Shown here in pieces: positions 10,701-23,500 of a stretch of 64,000 nucleotides of DNA. Under the pieces are notes generated by a model. The model made no database searches. It was not told the origin of the DNA and saw nothing but the letters and a program-made list of their open reading frames with translations. Position 1 is the first letter of the stretch. Each line of letters begins with the position of its first letter. This stretch comes from Prorocentrum cordatum (taxonomy: Eukaryota; Sar; Dinophyceae; Prorocentrales; Prorocentraceae): contig CAUYUJ010000934.1 of assembly GCA_963575745.1 (NCBI GenBank), positions 43,429-107,428 on the forward strand, read 5' to 3'. The position numbers and the translations under genes were made by a program.

Positions 10701-13700
10701 GGCCCGCTCCACGCGCGAGGGCAGAGGGGCGGAGGAGCGGCACGAGCGGCGGCACGCTCTCGGAGGGCCCTGGCGGATCGGGGCCCCGCGGACGGCTCGC
10801 CTCCGCGAGCGCGCCCGGGCCGCCCGCGGCCTCCTCCTCCTCCTCCTCCTCCTCCCCCGCCTCCTCCTCCCCCGCCTCCTCCTCCTCCTCCTCCTCCTCC
10901 CCCGCCTCCTCCTCCTCCTCCTCCTCCTCCTCCTCCATCTCCTCCTCCTCCTCCCGCCGCCCCGCCCGGGGGCCACCCACCGGCCGCCCCCCCCGCCCGC
11001 CGCCGCTCCCCCCCCCCCCCCCCCCGAGTCACGTCACGATGCGCGCAGGGCCGCAGTGTGGACCCGGGCCCCGCAGGCGGGGGAAAGCTTGCTGGGGGGC
11101 TGCAGGGCCCTCGGGCGCGCCAGCGGAGACTGCAGCCGTGGGTCCCATGCCTTCCCCCCAGAGAGTCAGAGGACCTACAGTGGAGGCGAGTCCACAAGAA
11201 ACCTTCCACAAGAAACCCAACACTGAGACCCCAGGGCGTTTGTCGATTTTTGGCGTGGGAACGCCACGCTTGCCAAGGCAAAACCATCGATACCCAAGAA
11301 ACCCAGGGCACCCTGGAGGCAGGCAGGGTGTTTCTTGGCATGGGTCTTCACTGTATAGGGCTCGCTCGGGACCGGCTTCCTCTGGAGGCAGCCGAGAGCC
11401 CTCCGGAAAGGGTTCCCGGGAGCTTTTCGGAGGGCTTTGGCTGCTCGACGCCGTGCGGGTGGACAGGAAAAGAGGAACGATCTCAGTTCAAGATCCGCCG
11501 TGAGATGCGGAAGGAACGGCGCCTTTGGCGATCGGCGCAGAGTTCTGCTCACGTTGGCCAGTCGTCGAAATGGAAAGCATAACGGCAGATGGTGAACACT
11601 TCCTCGGGTAAGAAGGGAGCAATTGAACCGAGCCTGGAGGACTTTGCTTTGGCCACGCGTGAGATCTTCAGTGGACCTTACCAACGCCCACCGGCGAGTT
11701 TTCCATTGCCGAGCCTAGTTTTACCGAGGACGGGCTGGACATCGCCATTGGCTGGATGAAGACAAGCAAGGCTGCAGATACGAAAGGTCTCGTCGCAGAG
11801 CTCTTGCATCATAGCCCGCCGCTCTTCCGCGCTACTGTCTTGAGGTTGTGCAACCAGTTGCTCGCGCACGGCATCGTCCCAGACGAGTGGACGCGTGCAG
11901 TTTTCAAGATGCTGGAGAAAACGGCCAGTGCTAAAACAGTTTCGGATTTCACACCTATTGCATGTTTGCGGCTGATCTACCAGCTGTTCTCCTACCTGGT
12001 TCTAGCAGAATTGAAGATGCCATGGAGCATGCGCAACCACAAGAGCAGCATGGTTTCCGGTCTGGTCGTCGCCTCGAGGAGCATGTGGTCACTGCCAACA
12101 TTGTCTTCCAGAAAACGCTTGCCGTAGGAATACCACTTTGGATCATCAGCTTGGACTTGTCGAAAACTTTTGACTAAGTGGCATAGGACCCACTATGGCA
12201 GGCACTCCTTAACCCGGGGATGGACAGACCCCCCTTTAGTAAAACTTGGTTTAGTGAAAACGACCTGAGGCCCAAACCTGGCGGGCACAAACCTGGAACA
12301 TGACGGCCACGGCGCTCTCTCGAGAACCGAAAACGGACAATTCACTAATCGACGTGTCACTGTTGGGGGTTCTGTCCGCCTCCGATTAACTATGGAGTGC
12401 CCGAGCACGTCATATGGCTCATTCGACAACTCTATGTGCAGATCAAGTTGGCGTCATCGCGGGCGAGAGCACCCACGGCGATGAATGCCCGATTTCCGCA
12501 GGCGTCCGCCGAGGGTGCGCACGGAGTGCGGAGAGGTTCACGTCCGCCATGGAGTGGGCACTGTCGCGCTGGAAGCAGCAGGTTGGACGTCTGGGAACAG
12601 ATCTTGGAGATGGCGGAGAGCGTTTGACGAACCTGCGATTCGCAGACGCTTCTTCTCGCTTGTTCGGAAAAGGAAGTGTGCTTCTCACTTGTGACGCTCG
12701 TGCTAGACTTGCTGAAGGTCGGACTTGTTCTGAACGCCAAGCAGGCCAAAGCATGGACCGCTATGGCACAAGCTCCATCCGCGATGCGCACGCCAGAAGG
12801 ATTGACAGTAGTCGGGGGTGAACAGGCCCCCCTTTAGTAAAACGTGGTTTAGTGAAAACGACCTGGGGCCCAAACCTGGCGGGCGCAAGCCTGGAAAATG
12901 ACGGCCACGGCGCCATCTCGAGAACCGAAAACGGACAGTTCACTAATCGACGTGTCACTGTTGGGGGTTCTGTCCACCCCCGAAGTAGACATGATCCCGC
13001 GAGACTCGGCCCACAAATGGCTGGGTTGCATGTCGTCCAGAGGGGGGGCGGACTCCCGCACTCTGGATCTGAGTTACCGCATGCAAGGTGCAGCCAAGGC
13101 ATTTTATGCGGATCGCCGTAGTCTGTGCGACAAGCGAGCCTCCATCACCCAGCGCTTGAAATTGTTAAATTCCGTCGTAACGGCCGTGGCGCGTTCTGCA
13201 GCAGAACATCGCCCGATATATGTAGAAGACTTGGAAACAATGGATATGGATTTCGAACTTCGACGCCTCGTACGACAGATCGTTGGACCACCTCCGGCGT
13301 TGATTGGGAATTGGGATGCACCGTGGCATGATACCGCATACTTGGCACGAGCGTGCATGCAACTTCATCGCGCGTGCTGGTATCCGTACATGGGCAGAAC
13401 CATGCGTTCACCAAAATTGGTCGTTTGCGCGATATGTTCAGCAGCCGCTACGGGAGACGAGATACATCGTGAGCGTTCTGAATTGGTCACCGCGCGGTTG
13501 CGTGGAGCAGGGCGGCCGGCTCTTGGAAGCTTTCGGCCACGTGATAGGCTCTCAGTGGCGCTCTTGGCCTCCAGATGCTTTTCGAAGACGGGCCACGGAC
13601 GTTCAGAATGTTCGCTGCCACTCCCAAGGAACGCGCCATGGGAATGAGTCCTCCCCCTTTTCGACGCACGCACTGTTTTCCTTGGATCGTGTCGCGCGCG

Positions 13701-15790
13701 TGTATATTGGCGGCGCGCAAAAGGGGGTAGAGGGAGGGGGGAAGGCTTCTTAGAAGGAGGCTGCTTCTTAGAAGGCGCCGGCCTTACATCTACAAAGAAG
13801 GCCCGCGCCTTCTAAGAAGCAGGGGTGTTTCTAAGAAGTCTTCCGCCCTCCCCCTACCCCCTTCTGCGCGTGTCCAGGTATAGCACGCTGCCGACTGCCA
13901 CCGCCTGCGACCTTCATGGGCTCGCCTTCCGGCGCACGGGCTTGACCTTGACCTTGGGGGAAGGTTTTGGAAGGGCCTTCGCCGTTTCGGGGAGAAACCA
14001 ACCCCTAGCGAACCCTGGGCTTTCCAATCCTAGACCTCCCAACGTGGGGTCCGAGTAGACGGGGTCGGAGGATATCGTGCCCCATCGCCGGAGCCTCGCC
14101 GATGCATCGGCACCGTCGGCGTGGAGCAACTCTGGCTTCACATCGAGCCGCACCGTCGATGCGAAGCGATCCTTCGACCACGTCTAGCCCCTTTCTGGGA
14201 GGCCCAGCAGAAGCGCGCTCTGGGCTTCGCCAAGTGGTAGCGCGAGAATGTTTCTGGCCCAAGATGGCCCCAAGACGGGCCAAGAGGGCCCCAAGAGGCC
14301 CCGAAGACGGCCCCGAGTCGCCGAAAGATCGGCCCAAGACGCCCAAGATGGCCCCCAGACAGCCCAAGAGGCCTCCAAGACGCCCCAAGAGGCCTCCGAG
14401 AGGCCGCCCAAGAGGCAAACATCATGGAGTTCTTTAAGTGTTTGAAAGATTTGGGCGCTCTCGCCTTTTCGGTTTTCCGACGCTCGAAGACGGCCCCCAG
14501 ACGGCCCCCAAGACCACCCCAAAATAGCCCAAGAGACCTCCAAGGGGGCCCCAAGACGGCCGAACAGCGCCCCAAGACGGCTCAAGAGGCGCCCAGGACA
14601 GCCCAAGAGGGCCCCAAGACGGCCCCAACGGGGCCCAAGAGAGGGAACACGAACCGAAAATCCGAGCCTTCCGCTCCAAGAGGCCCCCAGGAGGCCCCAA
14701 GAAGCGCACAGGAGACCCCAAGAGGCCCCCAAGAGGCTCCCAAGAGGCTCCCAAGAGGACCAAAAGAAATTCCAAGAGGCCCCAAAACGGCTCCCAAGAG
14801 GCCTTCAGTCTGCCTCCAAGAGGCTCCCGAGAGGCCTCCCACGAGATTCCAACGAACATCCAATAGGTTTCGCACCCACAACCCAGTCACGGTGGCGGGA
14901 TGGGCTGGAGGTAACTATATCCGCCGCCCCCTATGCCACAGGGGTGCCCGGCGTGCTGGACCCTTTCGATTTTTGGTTTTGGCTCTTTTTCAAAAAGAAC
15001 TCCCCCTGGGGCTTCGGCCCGTCCCGCTGGCCACCCAGAAGGGCGCGCAGAGATGCACAAAAGGTGGCTGCAAAGGGTTTCTCGCCTCCAGACGGCTCCA
15101 AGATGGCCTCTAAGATGACCAAGATGGCCCAAGATGGCCTCCAAGTTTGCCCAAGATGGTCCAAGATGGCCTCGAAGACAACCCAAGACAGTCCAGGATG
15201 CCTCTAAATTCGCACAAGAAACACCCAAGACGGCCCAAGACGGCCCCAGAGGCCTCCAAGAGACCTCCAAGACGGCCCAAGAGGCCTCGAAGAGGTCCTC
15301 CAGGGTCCTCAAGGGCGGTCCGCAGGGGTAAACATAGGAATTTTGATGTTCCTCCTTTTGGGATTCCGACGGCCCGAGACTACCCACGAGGCCACCAAGA
15401 TCGCCCCAAGAGTGCCCAAGAAGCCTCCAAGACGGCCCCAGGACGGCCCAAGAGGCCCCCAAGACGGCCCCAATGAGGTCCCAAGATGACCCAAGATGCC
15501 CCCAAGAAGCCCCAGATGGCCTCCAAGACTGCCAACTCCAGATACCTCCAAGACGGCCAAGATGTCCCCCAAGACGGCCAAGATGGCCCCAAGATGTACC
15601 CAAGACGGCCCAAGAGGGTCTCAAGATGGCCTCAGACTGCCCAAACGACCCGCAAGAGGCCTCCAAGACGGCCCAAGAGCCTGCCAAACAGGGTTCAAAT
15701 CATTGATTGTCCTTTCTGGTTTTTGAAGGATTTTGGCTTTTGCTCCTTTTCAGCTCTCCGACGTCCCAAGACGGCCATCGACCCAACGAA

Positions 15791-15821
<31 letters not shown>

Positions 15822-18745
15822 TGCTGATGACGTCCCTGCCCTTTGTACACCCCGCCCGTCGCTCCTACCGATCGGGTCCCCTCAATAGGTTCTCAGGAAG
15901 CTACCAGGAGGCCCCAAGAGTGCCCCCAGAGGCTCCCAAGATGCCCCATCCCTCTCCTCCTCCTCCTCCGCCTCCCCCTGATCTTCCCCGCCGTCCTCCC
16001 CCAAATGTTCCCCGAAGGGTTTCCACAACGGCTGGGGGAACACATGATCCGATCTTAGGTGCCCCGATACGCAACACGCAACACGTAGCGTATTGATACG
16101 GAGCTCAACACGTAGACTGAACACGTACGTTTTGAACACGGACGTATTGAACACGGCACGTGTGTATCAGAGCAGATAAGGATCCGATGGCGCTTGGCAG
16201 AGCTCTTGCCACAACGCTCGGCCACATGGGCGATTCTAGAAGGCAGGGGGCGGCGGTGATTCGCCGCAGGCGTCTTCGATAATTGGCCAGAAGGCGCCCG
16301 CCAACGAGCATACACTATAAGATTTATGAACGCGCGCGTCGCCTCTGCGGGCCAGACGCGCACATCGTATAAGCATGTTCGGGCGATGCCGACGACACCG
16401 CTACTCCCCGGACCTCTCCAAGGGTGCGATCTCACCAGCACAGTCGGCCCGTATCATAAGGATGCACGATGAGGATGCAAGGGCCTTGGACGCCAAGTTC
16501 GAAGCTTTCCGAGCGGGGCGCGGCCAGCGAAGGCGGCCAGGGATGGACCGAGGAGGCAAGGATGCAAGGCTACCCTTGGGAAGGCCGCTCCATCCTTGGT
16601 AGGCGGGTGGACTGCATCTCGAGGAATCCAGCCGTGGCGACGTGGGCTCGCCGGGACGCGCACTGGCATCGGCACCTCCTTCTCTCCCTCCTCCGACGCA
16701 GGGATCCGCGCAACCGGCCCTCCGAGCGTCTGTGCCCGTGCCGGCTTCTCTGCCCCTCCGGAGGAGGCGAACACCACGAGCAGGGAGGCCTCCCTCAGCC
16801 TGCCCTCGTACTCCTGGGCGAGCTGCAGCGCGAGCCTCTCCGCGACGTCCTCGGGCGTCGCGGACGCGTGCGAGTCGACCGCCGCGCTGCCGCACCAGAA
16901 CCTGCCCGGAATCAGCGGGGACGAGGCCTCTCCCCGAGCGACGAGCATGCCCATACCCATGCCATCGAGATCCGGACTCCCAAGCGCGACTCTATTGAGA
17001 CTATTATCTACTGCTCGCGATAACGCCGGTGACGGACCCCCCCCTTCCCGTCCCAGGGTAACGCCACGATTCGCGCCGGCGCCGTCTGGGAACGCCTAGA
17101 AATTGCAAAATCCGCAGACGGCGCCGGTGCGAATCGTGTCGTCAGCCAGGGGATGAAAACATTGTCTCCGTGGACACGCGATTCCATTGATACGCACCGC
17201 GCGGGGCATCCGCGCAAGGCCGCCCTGTTCCCGTGGGGCCGCGGCCGAGGAGTCTGGACCGCAGAGCCCTGGACAACGGACATGCTTCCCGCCAGCGCAG
17301 GCCTTCTCGGTGACGCCGGCCAGCTCCCAGACCCCGCTGGAGTCGGGGAAGACGGCCCCGAGCGACGACGCGGCGGACTTGCCCCCGGCCAGCATGCAGT
17401 CGACCTTCCGGGGCGGCAGCCCGCAAACGTCCAGGAGGACGGCGCGCGTGTCCCTTCCGTACTTGGGCAGCTCGGGCAGCTCCTGGACCTGCCAGTTCCT
17501 GGAGCGCACAGAGTTTCCAAAGTAGGTCACGTCCCGCCCCGACGGGTTCTGCTCGGCGAGCGTCTTCACGAATCGGAAGGTCTTGTGCTCGGGCTGGGGC
17601 TCGCGGTTCAGGTCGTTGAAGCTGCCGATGCGGATAAACGTGAACCCCTTGTCCCTGAGCTTCGACTGCAGCTCCTCGAAGGGCTGGGCGGCGAAGTATG
17701 CGCTGAGACTGGACACGTCGTCGCAGGGGATCCCCATTGCCGTCAGGGACTTCCTGGCCTCCTCCACCTGCCGTGGCCAGGGATGCTGCCCCGTGGCGGC
17801 CAGGAACCCCCACACGTCGCCCTTGCACCTGTCGCGCATTGGCAGGACTGGGCTTGGTGGGACATGGTTCAGTGATACATGCTGGGGGACGCTTCTCCCG
17901 CCCAATTACACTAATCGGAACTGTCGTGACCTGGAAATCTGGTTCAGTCCTTCTGGCGAATTCATTCGGCTTCAGGGTCCTATCACTAACTAGCTCCCCT
18001 TCCGAGGAACAAACAATGACATAAACGAACTTTCGGAGGTCCGCGTGGATTTCTCGGATCTGCGCTGGACCCCCCACGCGGCGCCTTCGGCGCCGCCACT
18101 GGCGCGCCCCGCGCGCCAGGGAGAGATCCAGCGCCGATCCAAGAAGTCAGCCCTGGTCATCCCCGAGGACCTGTAGCTGTGGTAGAAGGTGTGCTCGCCC
18201 ACGGCCTCGCCCTTCGGCTCGTCCCAGGGCCCGCGCAGCTCGCCGTCAAAGCAGTAGGGCGCCTGGACCATTTTTGTTATTATTATGTTATCGTTTTTTT
18301 TTTTTTTTGTTTCCCCCCCCCTTTTTTAGTAGGGCGCCTGGACCATCTGCCCCAGGGAAGCCAGGGAGGTCTGCGCCAGCTCCGCCGACCCCGTGCGGCG
18401 CCGGTGCAGCAGCGCCAGGGCCACGGCGAAGGCCCCGCCGAAGCCAGTGACCTATACAGGGCAGTTTTTAATACATTGGATGTTCAAACATATACGATTT
18501 TAAAAACATGATTAAGTTATGAATGAATTTATGCATGAACTCATCGCTGTTTTCCCCACATCCTAAGTGGGGTTATTGTTTTCTCTGGACACCCCACGCA
18601 GTCCTCACCCACACCCCCGCTCTTCCTCCGCATCACTCGCTCCCACTCACTCCTTCATTCATCATCATCGTCATCTTCATCAACCACCCACTCACACGCT
18701 TTCATGATCACCGTCTTCATCACACTCACACACACTGAATCCCAC

Positions 18746-18791
<46 letters not shown>

Positions 18792-18807
18792 GTCGTCGTC
18801 GTCGTCG

Positions 18808-18868
<61 letters not shown>

Positions 18869-18893
18869 GATTATCATCATCATCATCATGATT

Positions 18894-18930
<37 letters not shown>

Positions 18931-20465
18931 CTTCGTCATCACTCACTCCCCATCTCGACGATGGAAAATGTTTCAAGCGGGAGCCTCGTCTGTGACTGAA
19001 TAATGACGAAGTCTCAAGCGTGAGCCCCCTCACTATGGGCCCCGCAGATCATGTTACGAATCCGGGCGGGTCATCCAGAACTTGTAACTGTCGTCACTTT
19101 TGACCTCCTCCGGCTCGAGTATAAAGGAAGTCTCAGGCGGGAGCTTCGTCAGTGAATGAATTGCGAGGGAGTTTCACGCGGGAGCCCCCGTCCCTATGGG
19201 GCCCGAACTTCACGTTGGTAATCCGATCGGGCCATCGGAAACGTGTAACTGTCGTCACTTTTGGGCTCCTCAGGCTTGAGTATGAAAGATGTCTCAGGCG
19301 GGAGCCTCGTCTGTGAGTGAATAGCGAGGAAGTCTCAGGCGGAAGCCCCCTTACCTATGGGGCCCGCACTTTATGTTGGTAATCCGAGCGGGCCATCGGA
19401 AACCCGTAATTGTTTGTCACTTTTGACCTCTTCTGGCTCGAATATAAAGGAAGTCTCAGGCAGGAGCCTCGTCTGTGAGTGAACTGCGAGGACGTGTCAA
19501 GCGGGAGCCCCCGTCCCTATGGGGCCCACAATTCATATTAGTAATCCGAGCGGGCCATCGGAAACGTGTAACTGTCGTCACGCTTGGGCCCCTCAGGCTT
19601 GAGTATGGAAGAAGTCTCAGGCGGGAGCCTCGTCCGTGAGTGAATTGCGAAGAAACCTCAGGCGGGAGCCCCCGTCCCCATGGGGCCCGCACTTCACGTT
19701 GTGAATCCGAGCGGGTCATCCAGAATTTGTAACTGTCGTCATTTTTGGGTTCCTCAGCTTGAGTATAGGGGAAGTCTCAGGCGGGACCCCCGTCGGGGAG
19801 TGAATTGCGAAAAAGAAAAAACTCAGGCGGCCCGCGCATCATGTTGGCAATCCGAGCGGGTCATCCAGAACTTGTAACTGTCCTCGCTTTTGACCCCCTC
19901 TGGCCCGAGTATCGAATAAGTCTCAGGCGGGAGCCTCGTCTGTGAGTGAACTGCGAGGAAGTCTCAGGCGGGACCTCCTCCCTATGGGGCCCGCAATTCA
20001 TGTTGGTAGTCCGAGCGGGTCATCGGCAACCTGTAACTGTTGTCACTTTTGGGGGTATTCAGGCTTGATCTGGAGGAATTATCAAGCCGGAACCTCATCT
20101 GTGAGTGATTGGCGAGGAAGTCTCAGACGGGAGCTTCTCCCTATGGGTCCCGCACCTCATGTTCGAATCCGAGGCGGGTCATCGCTTCGGAGGAAGTCTG
20201 AGTCGGGAGCCTTGTCTGTGAGTGAATCGCGAGGAAGTCTCCGGCGGGAACCCCCTCCCTATGGGACCCGCGCTTCATGTTCGAATCCGACGCGGGTCAT
20301 CCGAACGAACTTTTCGGGCTCCCCAGCTCCTGCGGCTTGAATACGGGGGAAGTATTCGGCGGGAGCGTTGTCTGTGGGCGAAGTGCGGGTAGCCTCGTCT
20401 GAGCTGGTCGTACGCAAATTTGCTGTTGTCATGCGCCTGCGCGCCCGAAAGGGTGATTGAGGAGC

Positions 20466-20535
<70 letters not shown>

Positions 20536-23500
20536 GCAGCGGCTGGGCGCACGGGTAGCCCCTTGTGTCCGGGCCGGGGGTGGTAGCCCATCCTCGGCCT
20601 AATCGGGGGCAGGGGTAACCCTTTGTCTCCGGGCCGCCGGAGGTAACCCATCGGCGGCCGAATCGGGCGCACGGGTAGCCCCTTGCGTCCGGGCTGGGGG
20701 TGGTCACCCATCCTCGGCCGAATCGGGGGCAGGGGTAACCCCTTGTTTCCGGGCCGCCGGTGGTGACCCATCGGCGGCCGAATCGGGCGCACGGGTAGCC
20801 CCTTGCGTCCGGGCTGGGGGTGGTAACCCATCCTCGGCCGAATCGGGGGCAGGGGTGGCCCGTTGTCTCCGGGCCGCCGGTGCTGCTGCAGAGCGCCGAG
20901 GGCGCTGACGACGACGGCGCGGCCGAGGCGCGGGCGAGGAGCTTGCTCATGTTCAGGCCCAGCGAACAGGAGCTCACGTGGCAGAGCTCGGGGCCGCACG
21001 TTGTGCGCCGCTCGGGGTTCACCCTGACGCACGCGTCCTACCTGACCTCAGCGCTGTCGCAGGGTCAGACGCTGCGCAAGGGCGTCACCATCGACTGCGC
21101 CAGGGATGAGGACGCTGGTCGCACAGGCATGTCGGACGAGCAGTGGTGGCTGCACCTCTACGTCATGTTCTCCCGCGCCACGCGCATGCGCAACATGCTG
21201 ATCCTGCGGCCGCCCGAGCGAGACTTCCTGGAGCGCGGGCCGCCGGCGTCCCTGCGGAAGGCGCTCGAGGAATTCGACAAGAGAGCAGTGGACTCCAGAG
21301 CTGAGGCGGAGCAGCTCGCGGCAGAGCTGGGCTTCGTGCTGCCTCCCGCCTGAGCGCGGCCGCGATTAGCTCGGTGCCCGCCGGGTTGTCCCAACGGCTT
21401 GCTCTCGTGCCCCAGCGGCTCGCGGGGTTGTCCCAACGGCCTGGCCCGAAGGGTTGTCCCGACGGCTTCGCGATCTAGCCGTCGGCAAACGCGCGCGTGA
21501 TTGCCCAGGCGGCGAGGGCGCCGAGGAACATCGATTTGCTTGCGCCGACCAGGGGGCGGGGAGGCGCACATGGAGAGAATGCTGGCGGAGAGGAGGAGGG
21601 ATGAAGTATAGGGGAGGGCGATGATGAGGAGATGAGGTGGAGGAGGAGGAATAGGAGGACGATAAATAGAGGGAGGAGGAGAGGGCAGAGCAGAGGGCGA
21701 GAGGATAGTGTCCGCCAGGGGGAGGAGGAAAGGGCAAAGGGGAAGCTAAACATATTCTCATGTGGGGTCCTACCGTCGGAGTAATTCATACTAGATCCCC
21801 GCATTTTTCATACATGATCCGCACGCGGAACATGTATTAAAAACGGCACTGTAAAGGCAAAAATAAGCCCGGCGAAGGACCCAGCCAAATCCAGTCGTGA
21901 ACACCGTCGTTGTATGCACCGTGTTTCGGTGGGGCTCCCTGTGGGGCTACCAAACGTGTGAGGGGTGTGCCCAAACTGGGTGCGGTGGCCGCATGAAAGC
22001 GCTGGCGCGTGGGCCTTCGGTGGGGCTCCCTCTGGGGCCACGAAACGTGTGAGGGGTGTGCCAGACTGGGTGCGGTGGCCGCATGCGAACGCTGGCATTT
22101 GGGCCTTCGGTGGGGCTCCCTCTGGGGCCACGAAACGTGTGATGGGTGTGCCAGACTGGGTGCGGTGGCCGCATGCGAACGCTGGCATTTGGGCCTTCGG
22201 TGGGGCTCCCTGTAGGGCCACGAAACATGTGAGGGGTGTGCCAAAACGGGTGCGGCAGGCGCATGCGAACGCTGGCATTTGGGCCTTCGGTGGGGCTCCC
22301 TCTGGGGCCACGAAACGTGTGAGGGGTGTGCCAAACTGGGTGCGGTGGCGCCGTGCCAACGCTGGCATTTGGGCCTTCGGTGGGGTTCCTTATGGGGCCA
22401 CGAAGCGCGTGAGGGTGTGCCAAAATGGGTGCGGTGGCCGCATGCGAACGCTGGCATTTGGGCCTTCGGTGGGGCTCCCTGTGGAGCCACGAACCATGTG
22501 AGTGGTGTGCCAAAATGGGTGTGGTGGCCGCGTGCGAGCGCTGGCATTTGGGCCTTCGGTGGGGCTCCCGGTGGGGCCACGAAACTTGTGAGTGGTGTAC
22601 CGCGGTGGCTGCATGCGAACGCTGGCATTTGGGGCTTCGGCTGGGCTCCCTGTAGGGCCGCACAACTTGTGATGGGTGTTCCAAAATGAAAGCGTTGGCC
22701 GCATGCGAGCACTTGCATTTGGGCCTTCGAAACATGTGAGGGGTGTGCCAAAAGGGGTGCGGTAGGCGCATGCGAACACTTGCATGTAGGCCGTCGGTGG
22801 AACTTCTGTGGGTCCACGAAACGTGTGAGGGGTGTGCCAAACTGGGTCGGTGGCCGCATGCGAATGCTGGCATTTGTGCCTTCGCTGGGGCTCCCTGTGG
22901 GGCCACGAAACTGGTGAGGGGTGTGCCAAAATGGGTGCGGTGGCCGCATTCGAACGCTGGCATTTGGACCTTCGGTGGGGCTCCCTGTGGGGCCACGAAA
23001 CTGGTGAGAGGTGTACCAAAATTGGTGCGGTGGCCGCATGCGAACGCTGGCATTTGGGCCTTCGGCGGGGCTCCCTGTAGGGCCACGAAGCTTGTGATGG
23101 GTGTGCCAAAATGAAAGCGTTGGCCGCATGCGAAAGCTGGCATTTTGGCTTCCGAAACATGCGAGGGATGTGCCAAAATGGGTGCGGTAGGCGCATGCGA
23201 ACGCTGGCATTTGGGCCTTCGGTGGAGCTTCCTTGGGGCCACGAAACGTATGAGAGGTGTGCCAAAATGGGTGCGGTGGTCACATGCGAACGCTGGCATT
23301 TGGGCCTTCGGTGGGGCTCCCTGTGGGGCCACGCACCGCGTGAGGGGCGTGACAAAACGGGCGCGGTGGCCGCGTGCGAACGCTGGCATTTGGGCCTACG
23401 GCGGGGCTCCCTGTGGGGCCACGGAGGAAGGGGAGGGAGGGGAGGGAGGAGGAAGGAATTGCGGAAGGAAGGAAGGAAGGAGATGAACGCGGGGCACTGT

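Larger units (their letters stand above)
11690..13650 (+). pseudogene. Decayed LINE (non-LTR) reverse transcriptase
   Basis: Conserved non-LTR RT blocks appear in order in shifting frames. FTEDGLDIAIGWMKTSKAAD opens the fingers. VSDFTPIACLRLIYQLFSYL is the 'sdfRPIac' block. EQHGFRSGRRLEEHV is followed by WIISLDLSKTFD, with the first catalytic Asp. YGVPEHVIWLIRQLY is next, then LTNLRFADA where FADD is expected, and finally DSAHKWLGC with the downstream thumb. The element runs opposite to the fusion gene and sits in intron 7. It has several frameshifts and a stop, and two 172-bp MITEs interrupt it. Not functional as written. Confidence 0.85.

Noticed and set aside
14102-15800. Trp/Gly/Leu-rich and Pro/Lys-rich repeat frames
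   Set aside because: Frames of the CCAAGAnGGCC array; open on both strands, changing frame with every indel.
17096-17292. Reading the CoA-transferase frame on to a stop at 17096
   Set aside because: The added 65 residues are translation of the I3 element, which occurs again at 4721-4901 as intron; an intron is the better reading.
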